Positions 51,562 through 60,017 of a stretch of 64,000 nt of DNA are shown here, in pieces. The position numbers were made by a program, and so were the translations under genes. How positions within the stretch are numbered: position 1 is the first letter of the stretch; the number at the start of each line of letters is the position of its first letter. The notes under the pieces are model-generated. The model worked only from the letters and a program-made list of their open reading frames with translations, searched no databases and was not told the DNA's origin. Origin of the DNA: Gilliamella sp. Occ3-1 (lineage in GTDB: Bacteria > Pseudomonadota > Gammaproteobacteria > Enterobacterales > Orbaceae); contig NZ_LZHQ01000011.1 of assembly GCF_001690655.1 (NCBI RefSeq), positions 124,001 to 188,000 on the forward strand, read 5' to 3'.

Positions 51562-52731
51562 TTAGTTAACAGGTATGGTTAGTAACAGTTTTTGATACCC
51601 TAAAAATCGTTCAATGATTGCTGGATTGTATTCTTTTTCATTAATATTTTTTTTCAGTAATAGCTTATCATTAGAAGTAAAAAATGAAAGAACATGCTCA
51701 GTCAAACGGCTTTTAACCGAATCTTCGACAAATGCAGCTTGAACGCCACACAACGTTATATCAAGTAATTCTAATCTTGAAAAGCCAAATACTGTATGAG
51801 CAATGTGATACTCTTTTTCAATATCTGTACCAAAAATACCAGCATCATCTGTATTTAAGGTAATGCGAACGCCTTGGTCATAAAGTTGCCTTATTGGATG
51901 TTGATAAATATCGCCATGCAGTTCATTCACTAAAATTCGATTACTAGTTAAAGCAATTTCTAGAGTGATTTTTTTTTCGACCAGTTTACAAATAAGCGCT
52001 TTGTTTTCAATGGCACGAATACCATGACCAATTCTATTTGCACCGTGTTTAATAGCTTGAATAATGCTCTCATTTGAATCAATTTCGCCAGCATGATACG
52101 ATTTTTTTAAATTCAGCTTTGCCGCCAACTCATGGGAATCTTTAAAATCATCAAAATGCCCAATCATTTCGTTACCAGCAATATTAAATCCCGTAATAAA
52201 GGGATGATAATTATTTTGAATAAAACGCAACGTATCATAAACAACATTAGCGCCTAAGTGCCTAACACCAATAACATGATATCTAACTATAATATCATAG
52301 TCGTTTTGTACCTTAATAATCGCTTTGTCCATGTAAGAAAGAGTTTGATTAAATCTTTCTTTATCCCAAATCAACTCTCCATTAACTTCGGTTGTACAAA
52401 TATGATAGGGGGACAAAAATAGCTCGCAATAAATTAACCCTTGTTTAGCATTCCTATTAAGAAAATCGTAAGTAATAGAATAATAATCTTCAGGATCTTT
52501 TAGAAAGCTAGAAACGGTATCATATGTATTAATAAACTCTTCAAATTTGGATTCGTCATACAAATATCTACCATTTTTATATTCTTTGGCATTGTATTGA
52601 CCAGATTGGTAACATAGTGTACTAGGAAAAGGGATATTATTTTTTTGTGCTAACTGATGAGCCATGACAGGGGTAATACTGCCTTCAATATGCTCGTGCA
52701 ATATAACTTTAGGTATTATTTTATCGTTCAT
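51562..52731 (-). CDS. Adenosine deaminase-family enzyme with altered ribose-binding residue
   Basis: This 389-residue protein belongs to the adenosine/AMP deaminase family. Zinc and catalytic residues are His12 and His14 (LHEHIEGS), His213 and Glu216 (HAGE), His236 (RIGHG) and Asp295-Asp296 (LNTDDAGIF). It is longer than E. coli Add (333). The family's HxHLDG reads HEHIEG here: the Asp that in mammalian adenosine deaminase contacts the ribose 5'-OH is Glu16. The substrate may therefore differ from plain adenosine, although context (nucleotidases, importer, phosphorylases) supports a purine nucleoside. The ATG has no strong ribosome site. It is the first gene of its transcript, after the nupG terminator. 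Confidence 0.8.
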   Translation of the reverse strand: MNDKIIPKVILHEHIEGSITPVMAHQLAQKNNIPFPSTLCYQSGQYNAKEYKNGRYLYDESKFEEFINTYDTVSSFLKDPEDYYSITYDFLNRNAKQGLIYCELFLSPYHICTTEVNGELIWDKERFNQTLSYMDKAIIKVQNDYDIIVRYHVIGVRHLGANVVYDTLRFIQNNYHPFITGFNIAGNEMIGHFDDFKDSHELAAKLNLKKSYHAGEIDSNESIIQAIKHGANRIGHGIRAIENKALICKLVEKKITLEIALTSNRILVNELHGDIYQHPIRQLYDQGVRITLNTDDAGIFGTDIEKEYHIAHTVFGFSRLELLDITLCGVQAAFVEDSVKSRLTEHVLSFFTSNDKLLLKKNINEKEYNPAIIERFLGYQKLLLTIPVN

Positions 52732-52936
52732 TAGGTATTTAATCTATTTTTAAATGAGCTAAATTGGCTTTAGTAAAAATGATATTAAACGTTTATTAAA
52801 AAATTTTTAATAACATGTATATCATTGTTAATTGGGTTATTTTAACTTGATAAGATACTTATCTGCTATATCTTTTGCATCACTTATTTATATTTTTGTG
52901 CGGTAAATCAAATTTTTACGATAATTTATTGTTAGT

Positions 52937-52964
52937 AAAAAGGCAACAAAATGTATTGTTGCCT
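52937..52964 (-). terminator. Terminator of nupG
   Basis: AGGCAACA (52941-52948) pairs perfectly with TGTTGCCT (52957-52964) around an 8-base loop; on the minus strand TTTT follows (complement of A 52937-52940). It separates nupG from the add transcript. Confidence 0.75.
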
Positions 52965-53020
52965 ACGTATTGATTGAGTGGGAAAAAGCTCCACCACATA
53001 ATGAACAATTAATAAATGAT

Positions 53021-54262
53021 TTAAACGGTTTTTGAATTAGGCTTTTCGTTTTTAAAAATTAACATAAATACAATTGCTAAAACCAAAGCATAACCTGCAA
53101 AAATAAGCCAAACTGTTTGCCATTTAGTAACATTTCCAGCTGTATAATAATCGACTACATAACCACTGCCTACCGAACCTAAATAAGCACCGAACCCATT
53201 AGTCATGGTCATAAATAATCCTTGAGCACTATTGCGAATAGTTGGCGATACCGATTTTTCAACATACATTGAACCAGATATATTGTAAAAGTCAAAAGCA
53301 CAACCATAAACAATCATTGAAAGAAGAAGTAATACAGAACCGAAAAGAGACGGATCGCCATAAGCAAATAAACCAAAACGAGCAACCCAAGCAAGCATAC
53401 TAATTAGCATAACATATTTAATACCTAAACGTTTCATGAAGAAAGGTACAAATAAGATAAATGCGACTTCTGACATTTGAGAAATAGACAACAGTATAGA
53501 AGGGTATTTAACCACTAAACTATCAGCATATTCAGGGAATCTTTCAAAATCATGTAAAAATGGATTACCAAAAGTATTGGTTATTTGTAAAATACCGCCT
53601 AATAAAACCGCAAATAGAAAAAATATAACCATTCGTGGCTGTTTGAATAAAACAACAGCATCTAACCCTAATGAGCTAATGATGTTTTTTTCTTCAGTTT
53701 TATTTTTTGCTGTTGGAATCAATGGTAGCAAGAATGAATAAAGGCTGAGTAATAAAGCAGATGCAGCTGCAATATAAAGTTGCATGCTGCTCAGTTCTAA
53801 TTTTAAAATACTTACAAGCCACATAGCAACAATAAATCCAATGGTGCCAAAAATTCTGATGCAAGGGAACTCGGTAATAACATCAAGTCCACGTGATTCT
53901 AAGCAAGAATAAGCGATTGAATTTGAAATGGCGATGGTTGGCATGAAAGCTAGGCAATGAATCAATATCACAATCATCATCATGAAAGGAGATGTTATTG
54001 AAGCCGCAATAAATAGCGTTAAAGCACTGATTAAATGACAAAGCATATACAAACGGTTAGCAGGTATCCATCTATCCGCTACAATTCCAAGTAAGCCTGG
54101 CATAAACAAAGAAGCGATACCCATTGTTCCGTATATCGATCCTACTTCAAGACCAGTAAATTGTAATTTACGTATCATATAAGAACCGAGAGTTATTAAC
54201 CAACTTCCCCAGATAAAATATTGTAAGAAAAATATAACCCTAAGTTTAAAATGAATATTCAT
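53021..54262 (-). CDS. nupG: Nucleoside:proton symporter, NupG/XapB family
   Basis: This 413-residue, 12-helix transporter matches the NupG/XapB family along its whole length: FLQYFIWGSWLITLGSY in helix 1, MPGLLGIVADRW in loop 2-3, FPCIRIFGTIGFI and SMIVYGCAFDFYNISGS. It imports nucleosides across the inner membrane with protons. It supplies adenosine, cytidine, uridine and thymidine released by UshA and CpdB to the enzymes encoded on both sides. AAGGA precedes the ATG. It is flanked by terminators on both sides (52937-52964 and 54338-54368), so it is probably a single-gene transcript. Confidence 0.93.
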   Translation of the reverse strand: MNIHFKLRVIFFLQYFIWGSWLITLGSYMIRKLQFTGLEVGSIYGTMGIASLFMPGLLGIVADRWIPANRLYMLCHLISALTLFIAASITSPFMMMIVILIHCLAFMPTIAISNSIAYSCLESRGLDVITEFPCIRIFGTIGFIVAMWLVSILKLELSSMQLYIAAASALLLSLYSFLLPLIPTAKNKTEEKNIISSLGLDAVVLFKQPRMVIFFLFAVLLGGILQITNTFGNPFLHDFERFPEYADSLVVKYPSILLSISQMSEVAFILFVPFFMKRLGIKYVMLISMLAWVARFGLFAYGDPSLFGSVLLLLSMIVYGCAFDFYNISGSMYVEKSVSPTIRNSAQGLFMTMTNGFGAYLGSVGSGYVVDYYTAGNVTKWQTVWLIFAGYALVLAIVFMLIFKNEKPNSKTV

Positions 54263-54337
54263 TTATAATTCCTTAATAAACGAGATTTACTATAATCTAA
54301 TATCTAAATATCAATAAAATAATTATTTGATCAAAAT

Positions 54338-54368
54338 AAAAAATGGCAGATTAACCTGCCATTTTTTT
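54338..54368 (-). terminator. Terminator of deoB-deoD
   Basis: AAAAATGGCAG pairs with CTGCCATTTTT around a 6-base loop (45-49 with 56-60 as the GC core, i.e. 54345-54349 with 54356-54360), with A/T runs on both flanks, just after the deoD stop. Confidence 0.85.
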
Positions 54369-55083
54369 AGTTTTGATTTAATAAAACAGACTCCAGTGCA
54401 ACAGTGATCATTTCTTTGAACCCTAATTGTCTTTGTTCTGCTGACATTGCTTCGCCTTTTCGGATATGATCCGAAACCGTACAAATAGCCAGTGCTTTTG
54501 CACCATATTCAGCCGCAACGCCATAAATGCCAGCTGCTTCCATTTCGACGCCTAAAATATTGTACTTTTCCATAACATCAAACATATCAGGTTCAACACT
54601 ATAAAAAAGATCAGCAGAAAAAAGGTTACCAACTTTAACATTCACACCCAATTTTTTAGCTGTATTAACGGCATTACAAGTTAAATCAAAATCAGCGATA
54701 GCGGCAAAATCATGATCTTTAAAACGTAAACGGTTGACTTTTGAATCGGTACAAGCACCTAACCCAACAATAACATCCCCCAAGTTGACATTAGGGCTAA
54801 TTGCACCACATGAACCAATACGAATGATGTTTTCAACACCATAAAATTTAATTAGTTCGGTTGTATAGATTGAACAAGATGGAATACCCATTCCATGCCC
54901 CATAACTGAAACCTTTTTATCTTTGTAATAACCAGTGAAACCCAACATGGATCTTACATTAGTAACTTCTGTTGCATTCTCTAAAAAGGTTTCTGCAATG
55001 AATTTTGCTCGTAGCGGATCGCCGGGCATTAAAACGGTTTTTGCAAAGGCATTATCAACAGCATTAATATGCGGGGTAGACAT
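54367..55083 (-). CDS. deoD: Purine-nucleoside phosphorylase, DeoD type
   Basis: DeoD is the hexameric phosphorylase that splits (deoxy)adenosine, inosine and guanosine into base and (deoxy)ribose-1-phosphate. The 238 residues follow E. coli DeoD closely (239): [48 protein letters not shown] and the catalytic Asp in [17 protein letters not shown] precedes the ATG. It lies 48 bases after deoB in the same direction. Unlike the pyrimidine branch, this protein looks native (enterobacterial type). Confidence 0.97.
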   Translation of the reverse strand: MSTPHINAVDNAFAKTVLMPGDPLRAKFIAETFLENATEVTNVRSMLGFTGYYKDKKVSVMGHGMGIPSCSIYTTELIKFYGVENIIRIGSCGAISPNVNLGDVIVGLGACTDSKVNRLRFKDHDFAAIADFDLTCNAVNTAKKLGVNVKVGNLFSADLFYSVEPDMFDVMEKYNILGVEMEAAGIYGVAAEYGAKALAICTVSDHIRKGEAMSAEQRQLGFKEMITVALESVLLNQN

Positions 55084-55131
55084 TAACTTCTCCTGATATT
55101 TGTTTCGAAATCGATATTACTTAAACTTAAA

Positions 55132-56364
55132 TTATTTATTTTTTATAAAAGATTTACCGTAATCCATTGGCGATAAATCAAAATAATCGGCAACACTCTG
55201 TCCTATATCGGCAAATGTTTCACGATGACCTAAAGAGCCAACAGGCACACTATCTCCGTAGACAATGACAGGTATATGTTCGCGAGTATGATCGGTACCT
55301 GACCAAGTTGGATCACAACCATGATCCGCGCTAATAATAAGCAGATCGCCAGGTTGGATAAGCGCTAACATCTCCGGAAGACGACTATCAAAATATTCTA
55401 AAGCAGCGGCATAACCTGATACATCGCGGCGATGCCCATAAGAAGAGTCAAAATCGACAAAATTAGTAAATACAATCGTATTATCTTTAGCCTGCTTGAT
55501 TTCTTCAAGTGATGCATTAAATAAAGCTTCAAGACCGGTTGCTTTTACTTTTTTGGTAATTCCAACTTGTGCATAAATATCGGCAATTTTACCAATTGAT
55601 ACTACGGTACCTTGTTTTTCATCAACTAGTTTTTTAATCATCGTTGGTGCTGGTGGTTCAACAGCAAGATCGTGGCGGTTACCCGTACGCACAAATTCGC
55701 CAGCTTTTTTGCCAACAAAAGGTCTAGCAATAACGCGGCCAATGTTGTAATTACCTTTATTTAGCTCATCACGTGCAATTTCGCAGACTTCATAAAGTTT
55801 ATCTAAACCGAAAGTCTCCTCATGACAGGCAATTTGGAATACAGAATCAGCAGAAGTATAAAAAATAGGCTTGCCAGATGCCATATGTTCTTCGCCAAGT
55901 TCATCAAGAATAACTGTACCAGATGAGTGACAATTACCGAGGTAACCAGGAAGTTTTGCACGAGAGACAATTTTATCTAAAAGATCTTGAGGGAAGCTAT
56001 TAGTGGTATTAGTAAAATAACCCCAGTCAAAAAGGACTGGCACTCCAGCTAATTCCCAATGCCCTGATGGAGTATCTTTACCTGAGGAAATCTCGCTAGC
56101 ATAGCCATACGAACCAATAATTTCGCCTTCGGTTTGCATGCCTTTAGGGTAGTGACCAGTTGATTCATACGCCGCTTCGATTAAGCCTAATTTGCCTAAA
56201 TTAGGTAAATTTAATGGGCCACTACGGCCATGTTCTGCTTTACCTAAAGCACAAGCCTCAGCAATATGTCCTAAAGTGTCAGCGCCTTCATCGCCATATT
56301 TATTTGCATCTTCAGCGCCACCGATTCCAAACGAATCTAGGATCATAATAAAAACTCTTTTCAT
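55132..56364 (-). CDS. deoB: Phosphopentomutase
   Basis: DeoB converts (deoxy)ribose-1-phosphate from the phosphorylases to the 5-phosphate, sending nucleoside sugar into central metabolism. It is an alkaline-phosphatase-fold, Mn-dependent enzyme: [10 protein letters not shown] near the N-terminus (metal Asp10 and phosphoryl region), [11 protein letters not shown] with the nucleophile Thr, and [18 protein letters not shown] at the metal site. 410 residues against 407 in E. coli. GAGGAAATT precedes the ATG. It heads the deoB-deoD transcript. deoC (aldolase) is not present in the window. Confidence 0.97.
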   Translation of the reverse strand: MKRVFIMILDSFGIGGAEDANKYGDEGADTLGHIAEACALGKAEHGRSGPLNLPNLGKLGLIEAAYESTGHYPKGMQTEGEIIGSYGYASEISSGKDTPSGHWELAGVPVLFDWGYFTNTTNSFPQDLLDKIVSRAKLPGYLGNCHSSGTVILDELGEEHMASGKPIFYTSADSVFQIACHEETFGLDKLYEVCEIARDELNKGNYNIGRVIARPFVGKKAGEFVRTGNRHDLAVEPPAPTMIKKLVDEKQGTVVSIGKIADIYAQVGITKKVKATGLEALFNASLEEIKQAKDNTIVFTNFVDFDSSYGHRRDVSGYAAALEYFDSRLPEMLALIQPGDLLIISADHGCDPTWSGTDHTREHIPVIVYGDSVPVGSLGHRETFADIGQSVADYFDLSPMDYGKSFIKNK

Positions 56365-56810
56365 AATTTCCTCTATCTAATAAGCAAAACTTAACTTATG
56401 TACAATTAATAAAATCAATAGCAATCAATCTAATAAAAATGCCTGCTTTTTGTATTAAAATTCTAACTATAATTCATAAAACGCTACTTAGTTAGCTATA
56501 ATACACGATAACAAAAAACAAAAAAGATTTAAGCGCTGCTTTAACTGAATATTTGTTTAAATAATGTGATGAATTTGATCTTAGTCATACTTTTGTAGCC
56601 CAAAATATATAAAACGTTTTTTGATGACCAGCTAATAGCAAAATTATAGAAAAACTTAAAATCACACACGACTAAATATTTAATCAAATAAGGTTAACCA
56701 ATGTGGTAATATAAACTCTAAATACGATAGATTGCAAACTATAGAAATAACCTAAAAAATTGATTGATTTTTGGATGTCTATTTTCACAAAAAAATAAAG
56801 GTAGTTATCA
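56365..56810. other. Divergent deoB / murB intergenic region
   Basis: The region carries the promoters of both genes but no gene of its own that I can support. TGTGAT followed by GATC around 56570 is a poor partial match to a CRP site and is not claimed. The sequence is otherwise AT-rich without clear repeats. Confidence 0.4.
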
Positions 56811-57821
56811 ATGAAACAAAAAATTCCTAATACATTTGGTTTAACTGTTTTTGCGCAAAAAGTTGTTACTGTAACCAGTCCCGAACAATTACAACAAGTT
56901 TGGCAAGATAACTCCCAAAATTTACCAATTATGATTATTGGCGAAGGCAGTAACACACTTTTTACCTGTGATTTTGATGGTATGATTATTGTTAATCGCA
57001 TCAAAGGTATTACCATTAGTGAAACAGAACAAGCATGGCATTTGAAAGTTGGTGCTGGCGAAACTTGGCATGATCTAGTATCAACAACCATCAAGGAAAA
57101 TATACCTGGGCTTGAAAATCTAGCATTAATTCCTGGATGTGTAGGTTCGGCACCGATTCAAAACATTGGTGCTTATGGAGTTGAGTTTCAAAAAGTTGCT
57201 GATTATGTGGAGCTGCTTGAACTAGCTACAGGTAAAATCACCACTGTAACTGATGGCCAATATGGATATCGTGAAAGTATCTTCAAAAAAGCGTATTTGC
57301 AAGGTTATGCTGTTATCAATGTTGGTATAAAATTACCAAAACAGTGGCAGCCAGTTTTAACTTATGGGGAATTGCGAAACTTTGATCCCAAAATTGTTAC
57401 TGCAAAAATGATATTTGATAAAGTGTGCGAAATTCGTTGTAGTAAATTGCCAGATCCAAAGGTTTTAGGCAATGGTGGAAGTTTTTTTAAAAACCCAGTG
57501 ATCGATAAAATTGTGGCGGACAAGCTACTTGAAATTTATCCAAACATGCCAATATATCCACAAGCTAATCATCAAACAAAATTAGCTGCAGGTTGGCTTA
57601 TTGATCAGTGTGGTCTTAAAGGCTATCAAATAGGCGGAGCGGCAGTGCATCAACAACAAGCATTGGTTTTAGTTAATAAAGACCAAGCAACAGCACAAGA
57701 TGTGGTTGAATTAGCTCGACATATAAAAAAATGTGTATTACAAAAATTTTCGGTGAATTTATCACCAGAAATCCGATTTATCGGCAACTCGGGTGAAATT
57801 GATGCAGACAATTATTTATAA
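56811..57821 (+). CDS. murB: UDP-N-acetylenolpyruvoylglucosamine reductase
   Basis: MurB is the FAD enzyme that reduces UDP-GlcNAc-enolpyruvate to UDP-MurNAc in peptidoglycan synthesis. The 336 residues are of type I (E. coli 342): IIGEGSNTLF and LIPGCVGSAPIQNIGAYG bind FAD, GNGGSFFKNPV holds the catalytic Ser, and SPEIRFIG near the end holds the catalytic Glu. It is followed 58 bases later by ycaD and then birA. In E. coli murB and birA are directly adjacent. Confidence 0.97.
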   Translation: MKQKIPNTFGLTVFAQKVVTVTSPEQLQQVWQDNSQNLPIMIIGEGSNTLFTCDFDGMIIVNRIKGITISETEQAWHLKVGAGETWHDLVSTTIKENIPGLENLALIPGCVGSAPIQNIGAYGVEFQKVADYVELLELATGKITTVTDGQYGYRESIFKKAYLQGYAVINVGIKLPKQWQPVLTYGELRNFDPKIVTAKMIFDKVCEIRCSKLPDPKVLGNGGSFFKNPVIDKIVADKLLEIYPNMPIYPQANHQTKLAAGWLIDQCGLKGYQIGGAAVHQQQALVLVNKDQATAQDVVELARHIKKCVLQKFSVNLSPEIRFIGNSGEIDADNYL

Positions 57822-57879
57822 TTAGCACCAAATTATAATTGCCCGCAAATTTTAACCCATAATTATACGTGATAACATT

Positions 57880-59022
57880 ATGAAACATTCGTATTCATTC
57901 CCTATTTTATTAACGAGTTTGCTCTTTGTAACAATCTCTTTGTCAGCATTAAACACACAGGTACCATTGTGGTTAGTGCGTAGTGAGTTTTCGCTTGGGC
58001 AAATTGGTCTTGTCGGATCAAGTTATTTTACTGGCAACTTGCTAGGTACCATTTTCGCCAATTGGTTTATTAATAAATTCAATGCTCGGCACACATACAC
58101 CTATAGTTGCATTATTTTTGCCATTGCAACCATTGGATTAAGTTTTTCAATGAATTTTTATAGCTGGATAATGTGGCGATTTTTTATAGGCATTGCTTGT
58201 GCGGTCACTTGGGTGGTTATAGAAAGTTGTATATTACTCACTGGTCCTGTACGTACGCGAGGAAAAATGCTGGCAGTTTATTTAACCACTTATTACCTAG
58301 GTACGGTTTTAGGGCAAGCTTTGTTGCAGTATTTTCCGCAAAACATATTATATTTTGGATTAGTTATTATGTTACTGATGGGATTAGCAATTTTATTTAT
58401 TTTGCTGACCCATTATAAATTACCGAAAAGAAAAAAAAGCAGCTTTAACATCATGCCAATGATATTAAATAAACCCTCTCGAATTGGGTTAACCGGTTGT
58501 GTGATTGCAGGGATGCTCATTGGATCGTTATATTCACTCTTACCAGCCTATTACTCACACTTAGGATATAGTGATATTCAAGTGGCTAATTGGATGATTT
58601 TAATGATTTTATCAGGAGTGATTGCACAAATGCCCGCCAATTGGTGTGCAGATAAATTTGGACGGCAACTTGTATTATTAATTGAATCGTTACTAATGTT
58701 AATTGCATGTATTATGCTGATATTCAATTGGTTTAATGCGTTGGCGATTATCTTATTAGGTGCAACCATTTACACCATTTATCCCATATCCATGGCTTGG
58801 GCTTGCTCGTGTGTTAGAAAGCAAGATATTGTGGCGATGAATCAAGCAATGCTATTAACCAACACATTAGGGAGTTTAGCTGCTCCTGCGGTGATAGCAT
58901 TTATTATGGATAAAACAAGTAATACCTATTTATTTGTTAGTTTTGCTATAATTTCGTTATACTTCATTATATTATTAGCCCAAAAAAGAGGAACGGATGC
59001 GCAGCTACAAAAATCCGCTTAA
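57880..59022 (+). CDS. ycaD: MFS transporter, YcaD family
   Basis: This 380-residue, 12-helix major facilitator matches E. coli YcaD over its length: VPLWLVRSEFSLGQIGLVGSSYFTGNLLGT at the start, WRFFIGIACAVTWVVIESC in helix 4, ADKFGRQLVLL after the central loop and YPISMAWACSCV near the end. Its substrate is not known to me. It is inserted between murB and birA, and its last 26 bases overlap the start of birA, so it is co-transcribed with them. The overlap with the biotin ligase gene allows, but does not prove, a link to biotin. Confidence 0.88.
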   Translation: MKHSYSFPILLTSLLFVTISLSALNTQVPLWLVRSEFSLGQIGLVGSSYFTGNLLGTIFANWFINKFNARHTYTYSCIIFAIATIGLSFSMNFYSWIMWRFFIGIACAVTWVVIESCILLTGPVRTRGKMLAVYLTTYYLGTVLGQALLQYFPQNILYFGLVIMLLMGLAILFILLTHYKLPKRKKSSFNIMPMILNKPSRIGLTGCVIAGMLIGSLYSLLPAYYSHLGYSDIQVANWMILMILSGVIAQMPANWCADKFGRQLVLLIESLLMLIACIMLIFNWFNALAIILLGATIYTIYPISMAWACSCVRKQDIVAMNQAMLLTNTLGSLAAPAVIAFIMDKTSNTYLFVSFAIISLYFIILLAQKRGTDAQLQKSA

Positions 59023-59950
59023 ATTAATTGAAATACTAGCCGATGGTCAATTCCATTCAGGGGAAGAATTGGCAACAATTTTTGGCATAACCCGTGCTGG
59101 TATTAATAAATACATCAAACAACTGCGTGAGTGGGGGATTGGGCTAAACTCAGTACATGGTAAAGGCTATTGCTTGGCAGCGCCTCTTAATTTGCTTAAT
59201 AAAACCAAAATTAACCAGCATTACCAATCGAATAGTCGATGTGAAATATTACCGATTATTGATTCAACTAACCAATATCTACTGGATCGAATTGATCAAC
59301 TAACATCGGGCGATTGCTGTGTGGCCGAATTTCAATCCAAAGCACGGGGAAGGCGAGGGCGAAAATGGTTTTCACCTTTTGGCACTAATCTATACTTTTC
59401 AATGTATTGGCGACTAGAACAAGGTGTAGCTGCGGCAATGGGATTGAGTTTAGTTGTTGGTATTGTTATTGCTGACACCTTACGTGCATTATCTGGCCAA
59501 GACATCAAAGTTAAATGGCCAAATGATCTATATATTAACGATCAAAAACTAGCTGGTATTTTAGTTGAGCTTGCAGGTAAGACTGGTGACTGTGCCCATG
59601 TTGTGATTGGTGTTGGCGTCAATTTAACCATGACAAACCCAGATACCAACATAGTTAACCAAAAATGGGCTAATTTAGGCAATGTTGATCGTAACTTATT
59701 AGTTGCGCAGGTTGCCAAAACCTTAAAAAGTCAATTAATAGAATTTGAAAAACATGGTTTAGTGCCATTTATTAATGATTGGAATAGACTAGATAACTTT
59801 GTTAACCGTCCTGTAAAACTATTAATTGGCGATAACATTATTCGCGGAATAGCAAAAGGTATAAATGACCAAGGAGCCTTATTGTTAGAACAAAATGGTA
59901 AAATTGAAGCTCATATTGGTGGCGAAATCTCATTAAGAAGTGATGAATAA
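58997..59950 (+). CDS. birA: Biotin ligase / biotin operon repressor
   Basis: BirA makes biotinyl-AMP, transfers biotin to the carboxyl-carrier protein, and as a dimer can repress biotin genes. The 317 residues (E. coli 321) include an N-terminal winged helix (GEELATIFGITRAGINKYIKQL), so the repressor function is probably retained. The ligase core has the adenylate loop (ARGRRGRKWFSPFG), KVKWPNDLYI and KLAGILVE, and a C-terminal SH3-like domain follows (~residue 270). The start codon lies inside the end of ycaD. It is the last gene of murB-ycaD-birA. Confidence 0.96.
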   Translation: MRSYKNPLKLIEILADGQFHSGEELATIFGITRAGINKYIKQLREWGIGLNSVHGKGYCLAAPLNLLNKTKINQHYQSNSRCEILPIIDSTNQYLLDRIDQLTSGDCCVAEFQSKARGRRGRKWFSPFGTNLYFSMYWRLEQGVAAAMGLSLVVGIVIADTLRALSGQDIKVKWPNDLYINDQKLAGILVELAGKTGDCAHVVIGVGVNLTMTNPDTNIVNQKWANLGNVDRNLLVAQVAKTLKSQLIEFEKHGLVPFINDWNRLDNFVNRPVKLLIGDNIIRGIAKGINDQGALLLEQNGKIEAHIGGEISLRSDE

Positions 59951-59971
59951 TAGCCTAATAATCATTTAAGA

Positions 59972-60004
59972 AACCTATTCCACTTGCTACAAGCGAAATA
60001 GGTT
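59972..60004 (+). terminator. Hairpin between birA and zntA
   Basis: AACCTATT (59972-59979) pairs with AATAGGTT (59997-60004), and an inner CTTG/CAAG extends the structure. It lies between two convergent genes. T-runs are short, so its strength is uncertain. Confidence 0.5.
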
Positions 60005-60017
60005 AATTAAACCAATT

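Noticed and set aside
56560..56590. CRP-like site before deoB
   Set aside because: Only the left half (TGTGA) fits; the right half matches 2 of 5 bases.
56684..57094. 136-codon ORF on the minus strand over the start of murB
   Set aside because: It overlaps murB, has biased shadow composition and no ribosome site; murB is certain.
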